Of a DNA stretch of 64,000 nucleotides, positions 35,046 to 43,194 are shown piece by piece. This stretch comes from Acidimicrobiia bacterium (GTDB lineage Bacteria > Actinomycetota > Acidimicrobiia > Acidimicrobiales > MedAcidi-G1). The position numbers were made by a program, and so were the translations under genes. The notes under the pieces were generated by a model. The model saw nothing but the letters and a program-made list of their open reading frames with translations, made no database searches and was not told where the DNA came from. The DNA lies in the NCBI GenBank assembly GCA_012959995.1, contig DUCC01000022.1, positions 1 to 64,000 on the forward strand, read 5' to 3'. Each line of letters opens with the position of its first letter. Positions within the stretch are counted from its first letter, which is position 1.

Positions 35046-35447
35046 ATGGCTTTACGCATTGGTCTTCAGGCTTCTCTTGAACTCACGGTGTCCGACGAAG
35101 ACACTGCCTTGGCGTGGCGGTCGGGCAATGTACCAGTTCTCGGTACCCCACGTTTGGCGGCCCTTTTGGAAGAGGCCACCGTGGCGGCTCTTGCCGACCA
35201 TCTTGAGCCGGGTAAAACCACCGTCGGCATGCGCATCCACCTTGATCATTTTGCTCCGTCAGCGGTAGGCGACCAGATTGTGGCTTCTGCCGAGGTGGAG
35301 CAAATCAGTGGGCGTCGCATCACCTTTAACGCTCAAGCGGTGTGTGGCTCTCGTTGCCTTGAAGGCGAAGCCGGCACGGTGATTGGCTCAGCGGTTATTG
35401 TACGAGTGGTGGTAGACGCCGAACGCTTCCTTCAACGACTGCAGTAG
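35046..35447 (+). CDS. Hotdog-fold thioesterase (FlK-like)
   Basis: 133 residues with the pattern VPVLGTPRLAALLEEATVAAL and VGMRIHLDHFAPSAVGDQI of small acyl-CoA thioesterases related to fluoroacetyl-CoA thioesterase FlK. The His of DHFAPS and upstream Thr/Glu fit the FlK catalytic set. The substrate is probably a short acyl-CoA; there is no sign of fluorometabolite genes. It precedes the PAP2 gene by 12 bp. Confidence 0.82.
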   Translation: MALRIGLQASLELTVSDEDTALAWRSGNVPVLGTPRLAALLEEATVAALADHLEPGKTTVGMRIHLDHFAPSAVGDQIVASAEVEQISGRRITFNAQAVCGSRCLEGEAGTVIGSAVIVRVVVDAERFLQRLQ

Positions 35448-35459
35448 TTTTAAGGTTTA

Positions 35460-36278
35460 ATGTTGTCTGCTGATTCAAAGCCCACGCTGAGTAAACGTCT
35501 TCGACGCCTTTCGGCCGAGGGGGTAGGTACCGGGCTGCGTTGGTGGGCTGAGGTGCTGCTGGTGTTGGCTTTCTATGCCACCTACACCACCACGCGAAAC
35601 CAATTTGGTTCCGTCTCGGTGAGCCCTCAGCAGGCGCTGGAAAATGCCGAAAGCATCATTGATTTTGAACGCTCTCTGGGCCTTTTTCAAGAACTACGCA
35701 TTCAAGACTTCTTTATTGATTGGCGTTGGTTTATTCAGTTTTGGAACCTTTTTTACGGGACCTTTCATTTTGCGGTCACCATTTTTGCTTTGATGTGGCT
35801 TTACCGCCGCTTCCCCATGCTTTACCCTCGTTGGCGCACCTCATTTTTGTGCACCACCGGGTTAGCGCTCATCGGGTTTAGTTTGTTTCCACTCATGCCC
35901 CCTCGTCTGCTTACTGATTGCGGCCAATACGGGGCTTGTCTTACCACTTGGCCTTTTGTGGACACGGTGCGCGAGGTCGGCGGCCTGTGGTCGTTTGATT
36001 CGGGCACCATGCAGCAAGTTTCTAACCAATACGCCGCCATGCCCAGTTTGCATTTTGCTTGGGCCCTGTGGTCTGCTTTGGCTCTGTGGCCGGTGTTAGA
36101 AAACCGTTGGGCTCGCCGACTCATTGCCTTTTACCCGGTCGGTACTTTGTTTGCGGTAATCGTTACCGGCAACCACTATTGGGTAGATGCTTTGGGTGGG
36201 CTGGTTGTTCTGGCCATCGGTATTGTTTTGGGCCGTTTTCTGGCCGATAGTTGGCATAACTGGAACCTTCACCGTTGA
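35460..36278 (+). CDS. PAP2-family membrane phosphatase
   Basis: A 272-residue protein with about six membrane helices. The PAP2 (inositolphosphotransferase-like) motifs are MPSLHFAWALWSAL and GNHYWVDALGGLVVLAI, containing the two catalytic histidines. Such proteins remove phosphate from lipid phosphates or transfer inositol phosphate. It is followed by dxs, whose longest frame overlaps its stop. Confidence 0.82.
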   Translation: MLSADSKPTLSKRLRRLSAEGVGTGLRWWAEVLLVLAFYATYTTTRNQFGSVSVSPQQALENAESIIDFERSLGLFQELRIQDFFIDWRWFIQFWNLFYGTFHFAVTIFALMWLYRRFPMLYPRWRTSFLCTTGLALIGFSLFPLMPPRLLTDCGQYGACLTTWPFVDTVREVGGLWSFDSGTMQQVSNQYAAMPSLHFAWALWSALALWPVLENRWARRLIAFYPVGTLFAVIVTGNHYWVDALGGLVVLAIGIVLGRFLADSWHNWNLHR

Positions 36279-36316
36279 CCGGTAACGTTGACTTTAATCG
36301 CTCGTCAGGACCCCCG

Positions 36317-38149
36317 GTGTTACTTAAAGAAATCCATTCGCCTCAAGATCTTCGTGGCCTTACCGTTGACCAGTTGACCGCGCTGGCTGCCGAGATTCGT
36401 CAAGAAATCGTGGCGGTTGTTGACCGTACCGGCGGGCATTTGGGCTCCAACTTGGGGGTAGTGGAGCTCACCATGGCTTTACATCGCACCTTTGAAAGCC
36501 CGCACGATGTCATCTTGTGGGACGTGGGGCATCAAACTTACGTACACAAACTCTTGACTGGGCGAGCCAACGAGTTTGCCTCTTTGCGGCAACCCGGCGG
36601 CCTTTCTGGCTACCCGGCGCAAAAAGAATCTCCCCACGACTGGATAGAAAACTCTCACGCTTCGCCGGTGCTTTCTTACGCCCATGGTTTAGCCACGGCT
36701 TTTGCCGCCACTGGCGAAGACCGTCGGGTGGTCGCGGTGATTGGTGATGGTTCAATGACGGGCGGCATGGCCTTCGAAGGGTTGAACAACCTTGGCCACA
36801 GCGAGCTTGGGGTGACCATTGTTTTAAACGACAACGGCCGTTCTTACGCCCCTACGGTGGGCAAGTTGTCGGAGAGCCTTATCCGTATTCGCTCTAACCC
36901 CACCTACATGCGGCGCCAGCGCCGTTTAGAGGAACTCGCTGAGCAACTGCCCTGGGTGGGTGAAATAGTTGAACGAGGTATTAACGCCACCAAGGCGGCT
37001 ATACGGGAGTTTTTAGAACCCACCGCCTTTTTTGAAGCCCTCGGCGTGCACTACCTCGGGCCTTTCGACGGCCATGATATTGCCGAAATTGAAGATGCTT
37101 TAGCGAACGCCGCCGAATTTGATGGGCCGGTGGTGGTTCACGTGTTGACCCAAAAAGGCCGTGGCTATCAGCCTGCTGAAGAAGACTCCATCAAACACAT
37201 GCACGACACTTCGGGCATCAAACCAGGCAGTTATACCGAAGCTTTCACCGAAGCCCTTATTAAAGAAGCGGAATCTCGCCCCGAGTTGGTGGCTATTACG
37301 GCGGCCATGCCGGACTCCACCGGGTTACTTTCTTTTAAAGAACGTTTCACCGATCGCTGTTTCGATGTTGGCATTGCCGAACAACATGCCGTTACCGCCG
37401 CTGCGGGGATGGCCTTGGGCGGTTTACACCCGGTGGTGGCTTTGTACGCCACGTTCTTGACTCGAGCCATTGACCAAATCAACTTGGATGTGGCTTTGCA
37501 CAAACTCCCGGTGGTTTTTTGCCTTGATCGGGCCGGCATTACCGGCGACGATGGGCCCTCTCATCACGGGGTTTTAGACATGGTGTTGCTTACCAAAGTG
37601 CCCGGGATGACTGTTTTTGCCCCCTCGTCGTACCAGGAACTTCAACAAATGCTTCACGATGCTTTAGAGATAACCGGTGGCCCGTCGGCCATTCGTTGGG
37701 CCAAAACGGCTGCCCCGCATGTCGGTGAAGAAGAAATCGGTCAAGGACTTTCGGCTCGTTTGGCCAGCGGCCCCGCTGACGGCCCGGCTGATGTGTGTTT
37801 GCTGGGGGCCGGCAAAATGTTTGCCGTCGCTACCCAAGCCGCCGAGTTGTTGGCCCAATCTGGGGTCACTACCACCGTCTGGGACCCTCGTTTAATTTCG
37901 CCGTTAGACCCGGCCATGTTAGAAAATGCTGCCAGTCACCCACTGGTGGTTACCGTTGAAGACGGTTTTCGCCAAGGCGGCTTCGGCACGCTGGTACGTG
38001 ATGCGTTGGCCGAAAATCTTGACGCTCCCCCCGTGGTGGTGCTCGGTGTACCGGTAGACCATCACCCCCATAACGACGCCGACGCTTTGTTGGCTTCGTT
38101 TGGTTTAGATCCGCAAGGCGTGGCCGATACGATCCTGGCTCGCCGATAG
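36317..38149 (+). CDS. dxs: 1-deoxy-D-xylulose-5-phosphate synthase
   Basis: A thiamine-diphosphate enzyme, 610 residues, making deoxyxylulose phosphate from pyruvate and glyceraldehyde phosphate, the entry to the MEP isoprenoid pathway. Visible are HIS-type GGHLGSNLGVVELT, the ThDP site GDGSMTGGMAFEGLNN with NDNGRSYAPTVG, and FDVGIAEQHAVTAAAGMA. GTG 36317 is chosen: it follows AGGA by 6 nt and gives the family start LLKEIHSPQDLR; a TTG at 36275 is less likely. Confidence 0.96.
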   Translation: MLLKEIHSPQDLRGLTVDQLTALAAEIRQEIVAVVDRTGGHLGSNLGVVELTMALHRTFESPHDVILWDVGHQTYVHKLLTGRANEFASLRQPGGLSGYPAQKESPHDWIENSHASPVLSYAHGLATAFAATGEDRRVVAVIGDGSMTGGMAFEGLNNLGHSELGVTIVLNDNGRSYAPTVGKLSESLIRIRSNPTYMRRQRRLEELAEQLPWVGEIVERGINATKAAIREFLEPTAFFEALGVHYLGPFDGHDIAEIEDALANAAEFDGPVVVHVLTQKGRGYQPAEEDSIKHMHDTSGIKPGSYTEAFTEALIKEAESRPELVAITAAMPDSTGLLSFKERFTDRCFDVGIAEQHAVTAAAGMALGGLHPVVALYATFLTRAIDQINLDVALHKLPVVFCLDRAGITGDDGPSHHGVLDMVLLTKVPGMTVFAPSSYQELQQMLHDALEITGGPSAIRWAKTAAPHVGEEEIGQGLSARLASGPADGPADVCLLGAGKMFAVATQAAELLAQSGVTTTVWDPRLISPLDPAMLENAASHPLVVTVEDGFRQGGFGTLVRDALAENLDAPPVVVLGVPVDHHPHNDADALLASFGLDPQGVADTILARR

Positions 38150-38158
38150 GGCGCAGAA

Positions 38159-38803
38159 TCAACTATAAAAAGGGTTATCGCCTGAACTGTGGTCGGTGCT
38201 GTCAACTACTTCGGTGATTTCAGGGATTGCTTCAACGATGGCTTTTTGAATACCTTCGGTGAGGGTGGCTTGGCTCATGGAGCAGCCTTGGCACCCGCCG
38301 CCCATGGTCACGTAGGCGGTGCTTTCTTTTATTCCAACCAAGGTGGCGAACCCGCCGTGAGAGGCCAACGCCGGGTTGATGCGTTGTTCGAGTAGTTGTT
38401 CAATGCGTTCTGGTATTTCACCGGTGAGTTCCAGGTCGGTGATGTCCCCTAATGGGTTGGGTCGGTTGGGGTTGCGGATAACCAGTCCGCCTTGGGAAGC
38501 GTTGGCTGGCATGTCGAGGGTCGCTCCGGTTAAACGGTCGGCGCTTTCTTCGGGGACCAGCATGGTCAACCCTTCGATTTCCCACTGGCGGTCGTCGTCG
38601 GCAAACTCATCGGGGCCAACAAATGCTAAGTCGTAGGCGTAATCAACGCCTGCGGTGCCAGTGATGGAGATACGCAAACCAAGGGTGTCGGCGTGGTCTT
38701 CGTTGGCCCGCACTTCAATAACCATGGCCAGGGCTTCTGCGCTGACTCCGATCACTGCACTGTCGGGGTGGTGCACAATTTGTTCGGTTGCCGTTTCGCT
38801 CAT
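38159..38803 (-). CDS. NfuA-like iron-sulfur carrier protein
   Basis: 214 residues: an N-terminal degenerate A-type carrier domain (residues ~20-105, without the usual cysteines) and a C-terminal NifU domain with GGGCQGCSMSQATL, the CxxC that binds a bridging 4Fe-4S cluster between two chains. It delivers clusters to apoproteins, perhaps the MoaA, aconitase X or ferredoxin proteins of this region. Convergent with dxs. Confidence 0.88.
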   Translation of the reverse strand: MSETATEQIVHHPDSAVIGVSAEALAMVIEVRANEDHADTLGLRISITGTAGVDYAYDLAFVGPDEFADDDRQWEIEGLTMLVPEESADRLTGATLDMPANASQGGLVIRNPNRPNPLGDITDLELTGEIPERIEQLLEQRINPALASHGGFATLVGIKESTAYVTMGGGCQGCSMSQATLTEGIQKAIVEAIPEITEVVDSTDHSSGDNPFYS

Positions 38804-38859
38804 GAGGCATCTTACTGCTGACTTATTTGTTGAGTGTGTTTAGAGGCTAGGTTCTTACC

Positions 38860-39564
38860 ATGAGTAAAAATTTAGTAACCATAGAAAACGATGACAACAT
38901 CGCCATATTGCATTGGGATGACGGCAAGGCCAATGTTTTGGGCTATGACGGTATTGCTGCTTTACTCGAAGCGCTTGACGAGGTGGAAGCTGCCGGAGCG
39001 GACGCCGTGGTCTTGTCTGGTCAAGCCGGCAAGTACTGCGCCGGTTTTGATTTAGCGGTAATGAAAGAAGGCAACGAAGCGGCCCGCGGCATGTTGGCTC
39101 GTGGGGTGGATTTATTCATGCGTCTTTATTTGTTCCCTCGCCCGGTAGTTTCGGCCTGCACCGGTCATGCCATTGCTGCCGGGGCCATCATGTTGATGTG
39201 CACCGACTTGCGGGTTGGGGCGCAGGGGAAGTTCAAGATCGGTTTACCAGAAGTCACTATCGGCATGAGCCTTCCGTTTTTTGCTACCGAGTTGGCTCGT
39301 GATCGTTTGTCTAAGCGGCATTACACCCGAGCTACTGCTTTGGGTTACTTGTATTCCCCCGACCAGGCCGTTGACGTGGGGTACCTCGATGAAGTGGTGG
39401 CAGCAGACCAGGTTTTGGCTACCGCTGTTGAGCAAGCGCATGGGCTGACCGGCATTAGTCGAGGCGGCTTGGTGGCCACTCGTCAAACCACCCGGGCAGT
39501 TATTGCTGGTGAGATCAAGGCCGGGCTGGCTGCCGACTTGGCCAACTTTGACACCACTAACTAA
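38860..39564 (+). CDS. Enoyl-CoA hydratase/isomerase family protein
   Basis: A 234-residue crotonase: SGQAGKYCAGFDLAVM forms the first oxyanion loop, and ACTGHAIAAGAIMLMCTDLRVG the second. The catalytic Glu region reads FKIGLPEVTIGMSLPFFATE. The chain is a little short for the family. It is followed 3 bp later by ferrochelatase. Substrate unknown. Confidence 0.85.
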   Translation: MSKNLVTIENDDNIAILHWDDGKANVLGYDGIAALLEALDEVEAAGADAVVLSGQAGKYCAGFDLAVMKEGNEAARGMLARGVDLFMRLYLFPRPVVSACTGHAIAAGAIMLMCTDLRVGAQGKFKIGLPEVTIGMSLPFFATELARDRLSKRHYTRATALGYLYSPDQAVDVGYLDEVVAADQVLATAVEQAHGLTGISRGGLVATRQTTRAVIAGEIKAGLAADLANFDTTN

Positions 39565-39567
39565 CTC

Positions 39568-40581
39568 TTGACCGTTTCGAACCTTCCTGATGCGCTGCTT
39601 TTAGTGGCTTTTGGTGGCCCCGAAGGCCCCGTAGATGTCGAACCATTTTTACAAAATGTTACGGCGGGGCGTGATGTTCCTGCCGATCGGCTGGCCGAGG
39701 TTGCGCAGCGTTATTTGAGTCGGGGCGGCAAGTCGCCGGGCAATGACCGCATGCGTGCTTTGTTGGCTGCTGTTCAAACCGAGTTGAGAAGCCGTGACTT
39801 GGTGGTGCCGGTGGTGTGGGGAAACCGTAATTGGCATCCTTTTATTGAAGAAACTGTTGAGGAACTGGAGCGGCAAGGTCACCAGCGGGTGATGGCTTGG
39901 TTTTCTTCGCCTTACCGGTCGTATTCCACTTGTCGCCAATACCTTGAACAGATTTCTGCCGCTACCGAGGGTTGCTCGGTGTCGGTGGAACGCCTGCGCC
40001 CTTATTTTGATCACCCGGGTTGCATCGAGCCGGCTGCTGATCGGCTTCGGGAGGCTTTGCTTACCTTGCCGGCCGATCTTCGAGACGAGACTTGCCTCTT
40101 GTTTTCGGCCCACAGTCTTCCTTTGGCTTCGGCCGACACTTGCGCTTATGTTGACGAGATCAACGAGGCGGCTCGCTTGATTGCCGAACGGGTCAGCCCC
40201 CAAGGCCAACACCGCTGGGAAGTGGTGTGGCAATCGCGTAGCGGTTCGCCGCACGTGCCGTGGCTGGTCCCCGATGTGGGTGATCGCATTGACGAGCTGG
40301 CTGGCCTCGGGGTTCAGGCGGTCGCCGTTTCGCCGGTGGGTTTCCCGGTGGGGAACTTTGAGGTGGAATGGGACCTCGACGTAGAAGCGGCTCAGCGAGC
40401 AGCAGCCCATGGCATGAGTTTTGCCCGAGCCGACACCATTGACCAGGACCCCCGGTTTGCCGCCATGATTGTGGACCTTTTGGTGGAACATTGTACTTCG
40501 GGAGCCACCCCCGCTGCTTTGGGAAACTTAGGAGTGGCCCCCGCAGCGTGCCCCAGCCACTGCTGCCCTCCCCCGCCCTAG
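39568..40581 (+). CDS. hemH: Ferrochelatase
   Basis: A 337-residue chelatase of the heme pathway; in actinobacteria it usually inserts iron into coproporphyrin III. It starts at TTG 39568 with ALLLVAFGGPEGP; GGKSPGNDRMRA and LLFSAHSLPLAS (catalytic His) are intact. The C-terminal cysteines (HCTSG, PAACPSHCCPPPP) resemble those that hold a 2Fe-2S cluster in actinobacterial enzymes. A strong terminator hairpin follows at 40595. Confidence 0.93.
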   Translation: MTVSNLPDALLLVAFGGPEGPVDVEPFLQNVTAGRDVPADRLAEVAQRYLSRGGKSPGNDRMRALLAAVQTELRSRDLVVPVVWGNRNWHPFIEETVEELERQGHQRVMAWFSSPYRSYSTCRQYLEQISAATEGCSVSVERLRPYFDHPGCIEPAADRLREALLTLPADLRDETCLLFSAHSLPLASADTCAYVDEINEAARLIAERVSPQGQHRWEVVWQSRSGSPHVPWLVPDVGDRIDELAGLGVQAVAVSPVGFPVGNFEVEWDLDVEAAQRAAAHGMSFARADTIDQDPRFAAMIVDLLVEHCTSGATPAALGNLGVAPAACPSHCCPPPP

Positions 40582-40594
40582 CGCCCCCCAACCT

Positions 40595-40639
40595 AAAAAT
40601 CCGTTACATGGGGACAGTCCCCAGGTAACGGATTTTTTT
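40595..40639. terminator. Long, near-symmetrical terminator hairpin after hemH
   Basis: AAAAATCCGTTAC and GTAACGGATTTTTTT flank an inner stem TGGGGAC-A-GTCCCCA. The stem is about 20 bp in two parts with one unpaired base each side. A-run before and T-run after make it a bidirectional-looking intrinsic terminator. Such symmetrical GGGGACAGTCCCC elements also occur as dispersed repeats in bacteria, so it may be a mobile hairpin unit. Confidence 0.85.
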
Positions 40640-40774
40640 ATTTTTGCTGTCCCCGTTTCTTGGTCGGGGGTGGACTACGGTCAAATGTCGGCAAAAGCCG
40701 CGTAATGACCGCTAACTGTCACAGGTTGCTGTCATTATGGAGAACACACCAAACGAACCATTGAGATTACAAAA

Positions 40775-43192
40775 GTGACCGAGCAACAAAAACTAATTCC
40801 TGACGAACAAAACTTCGCTAAAGACATCGTGCGCATCACGGTGGGCGAAGAAATGCGTGAATCTTTTCTGGCTTACTCGCTTTCGGTCATTACTGCTCGA
40901 GCTATCCCCGATGTACGCGATGGGCTCAAACCCGTACAGCGCCGCATTCTTTACGCCATGTTGCGCATGGGTATACGGGCCGACACCCCGCACCGCAAAA
41001 GCGCCCGGGTGGTAGGCGAAACCATGGGGCGTTATCACCCCCACGGTGATGCCGCCATTTACGATGCTTTAGTTCGTTTGGGCCAAGACTTCGCTCGAGG
41101 GATCACGTTTATTGACCCGCAAGGCAACTTCGGTTCGCTTGACGATCCACCGGCTGCTCCTCGTTATACCGAATGCCGCCTAACCGAAGCGGCTATGGCC
41201 ATGGTGGGCGAGATAGATGAAGACACCGTTGATTTTCGCCCTACTTATGACGGCGAATCTTTAGAGCCCATTAGTTTGCCGGGCCTTATCCCCGGGTTGC
41301 TGGTTAACGGAACCACCGGCATTGCTGTGGGTATGGCCACCAACATGCCCACCCACAATTTGGCTGAAGTAGCAGCGGCCATAGAAATCGTCATGAAAAA
41401 GCGTCGCCCCAAACCCACCGTTGATGAACTTTTAGCGGTACTTCCTGGGCCAGATTTTCCTAGTGGCGGCATCATCATTGACGAGGATCTTCGCACCGCC
41501 TACCAAACCGGTCGAGGGTCGGTGCGTATCCGCGCCAAGGCCCATATCGAATCGCTGAGTCGAGGTCGCCAAGCCATCGTGGTTACCGAACTCCCTTACA
41601 TGGTGGGCCCCGAACGAGTGGTCGCCAAGCTCAAAGACCTCAACGAAAAAGGCAACATTCCGGGCATTAGCGACTTCAAAAATCTTTCCGACCGCAGCAC
41701 CGGGCTTCGTTTGCAACTCACCGTCCGGTCGGGCCACAACCCTCAAGCGGTGTTGAACGATCTTTACCGCACCACCCCGTTGGAAGAATCTTTCGGCGTA
41801 AACAACGTGGTGTTGGTTAACGGCGAGCCGCAAACCTTAGGTTTGTTGGCCCTTTGCCAGCACTACATTGACCACCGTCTCGATGTGGTGGTACGTCGCA
41901 CCACTTATCGCCGGCAAAAAGCGTTAGATCGTCTGCACATTGTGGAGGGTTTGCTCATTGCTTTGGACGCCATCGACGAGGTGGTGGCCATCATCCGAGG
42001 GTCGCAAAATACTGCTGAAGCCCGCAGTTCTTTAATGGAGCGGTTCAACCTGAGCCGCATACAAACCGACCACATTTTGGATATGCCTCTCAAGCGCCTT
42101 ACCGCTTTAGAGAAACTCCGGCTCGAAGACGAACGTGACGAGCTGACTTCTGATATTTCTGGTTTTGAACAGTTACTTAAGTCAGAAACCCGTCAACGCA
42201 CCTTGGTGCTTACCGAACTCCAAGAGGCAGTGAAACGCTTCGGCCGCCCACGCCGCACCGAGATTATCCACCCTGATGATGTGCCGGTCTTTGAAGCAAC
42301 CGAAGAGGTAGAAAAGGTAGCTGACGAGCCTTGTGCGGTAACTTTGTCTACCTCAGGGCAGATCGGCCGCACCTCAGTGGATGGTGCTCGCCAGGCCAGT
42401 CCCGGCCGCCACGATATTTTGACGGCCGCCATTTTGGCTCGCACTACCTCAACCGTTACTGCTGTCACCTCAGAAGGGCGTGCCCTGCAAGTAAAAGCCG
42501 CTGAACTTTCCGACGCAACCGGTCGGGCCCGGGGAGCGAGCGCCGCACAAATCTTTGGCGCCAACCGAGGAGAAACGCTGCATACCGTGGTGGCTGAAGG
42601 AAGCGAACACCTCATGTTGGTCACCGCCAAGGGCGTGGTCAAACAACTCGCCCTCGACGAGGTACGAGACACCAAAGCGGGGAAAACGCTTATTAACCTT
42701 AAAAACGGCGACCGGGTTGCTGCCGCTTTTTGTGTTCCGGAAAAAGCAGACATTTTGTTTGTGACCTCTGATGGACAGGTATTGCGCACTACCGGCGACG
42801 AAATCAGCATTCAAGGCCGGGGCGCATCTGGTGTCGCCGGCATGAAGGTGCGGGGTGATGCCCAAGTAATTTACGGTGGAGTCATTTTGGGCGACGACGT
42901 GCTCTTTACCATCAGCGACGACGGGCTTATTAAAGCAACTTCGGTAACTGAGTTCGATACCAAGGGACGCAACGGGGTGGGCGTTCGGGTTGGCAAACTC
43001 ATCGACTCGGCCCAAATAACCACCGCTTATTTAGGGCAACCCTTCGGCTTGCTTTGTGTGATGACGCAAGATGAAGACCCCAGCAAACCCGACCCCAACC
43101 CGGTTCCTTTGATGATTGAACCGACGCGCCGAGAGCTCACCCCAAGTACCAGCGAACGACAAATATTGGCTCTTGGCCCGGCGAGGTGGTGA
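40775..43192 (+). CDS. Type IIA DNA topoisomerase subunit A (ParC/GyrA-like)
   Basis: An 805-residue breakage-reunion subunit. AIPDVRDGLKPVQRRILYAM, RYHPHGDAAIYDALVR and the catalytic Tyr131 (AAPRYTECRL) are intact. The C-terminal beta-pinwheel lacks an obvious QRRGGKG GyrA box, so a topoisomerase IV-like decatenase is more likely than gyrase. The quinolone-contact Ser83 of E. coli GyrA is Ala93 here; Asp87 is kept. GTG start 40775. Its partner ATPase gene starts 3 bp after, A before B, unlike the usual gyrB-gyrA at dnaA. Confidence 0.9.
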   Translation: MTEQQKLIPDEQNFAKDIVRITVGEEMRESFLAYSLSVITARAIPDVRDGLKPVQRRILYAMLRMGIRADTPHRKSARVVGETMGRYHPHGDAAIYDALVRLGQDFARGITFIDPQGNFGSLDDPPAAPRYTECRLTEAAMAMVGEIDEDTVDFRPTYDGESLEPISLPGLIPGLLVNGTTGIAVGMATNMPTHNLAEVAAAIEIVMKKRRPKPTVDELLAVLPGPDFPSGGIIIDEDLRTAYQTGRGSVRIRAKAHIESLSRGRQAIVVTELPYMVGPERVVAKLKDLNEKGNIPGISDFKNLSDRSTGLRLQLTVRSGHNPQAVLNDLYRTTPLEESFGVNNVVLVNGEPQTLGLLALCQHYIDHRLDVVVRRTTYRRQKALDRLHIVEGLLIALDAIDEVVAIIRGSQNTAEARSSLMERFNLSRIQTDHILDMPLKRLTALEKLRLEDERDELTSDISGFEQLLKSETRQRTLVLTELQEAVKRFGRPRRTEIIHPDDVPVFEATEEVEKVADEPCAVTLSTSGQIGRTSVDGARQASPGRHDILTAAILARTTSTVTAVTSEGRALQVKAAELSDATGRARGASAAQIFGANRGETLHTVVAEGSEHLMLVTAKGVVKQLALDEVRDTKAGKTLINLKNGDRVAAAFCVPEKADILFVTSDGQVLRTTGDEISIQGRGASGVAGMKVRGDAQVIYGGVILGDDVLFTISDDGLIKATSVTEFDTKGRNGVGVRVGKLIDSAQITTAYLGQPFGLLCVMTQDEDPSKPDPNPVPLMIEPTRRELTPSTSERQILALGPARW

Positions 43193-43194
43193 CC

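Noticed and set aside
35046-35447. Fluoroacetate-resistance gene from FlK similarity
   Set aside because: Only general hotdog similarity; no fluorinase or related genes in the window.
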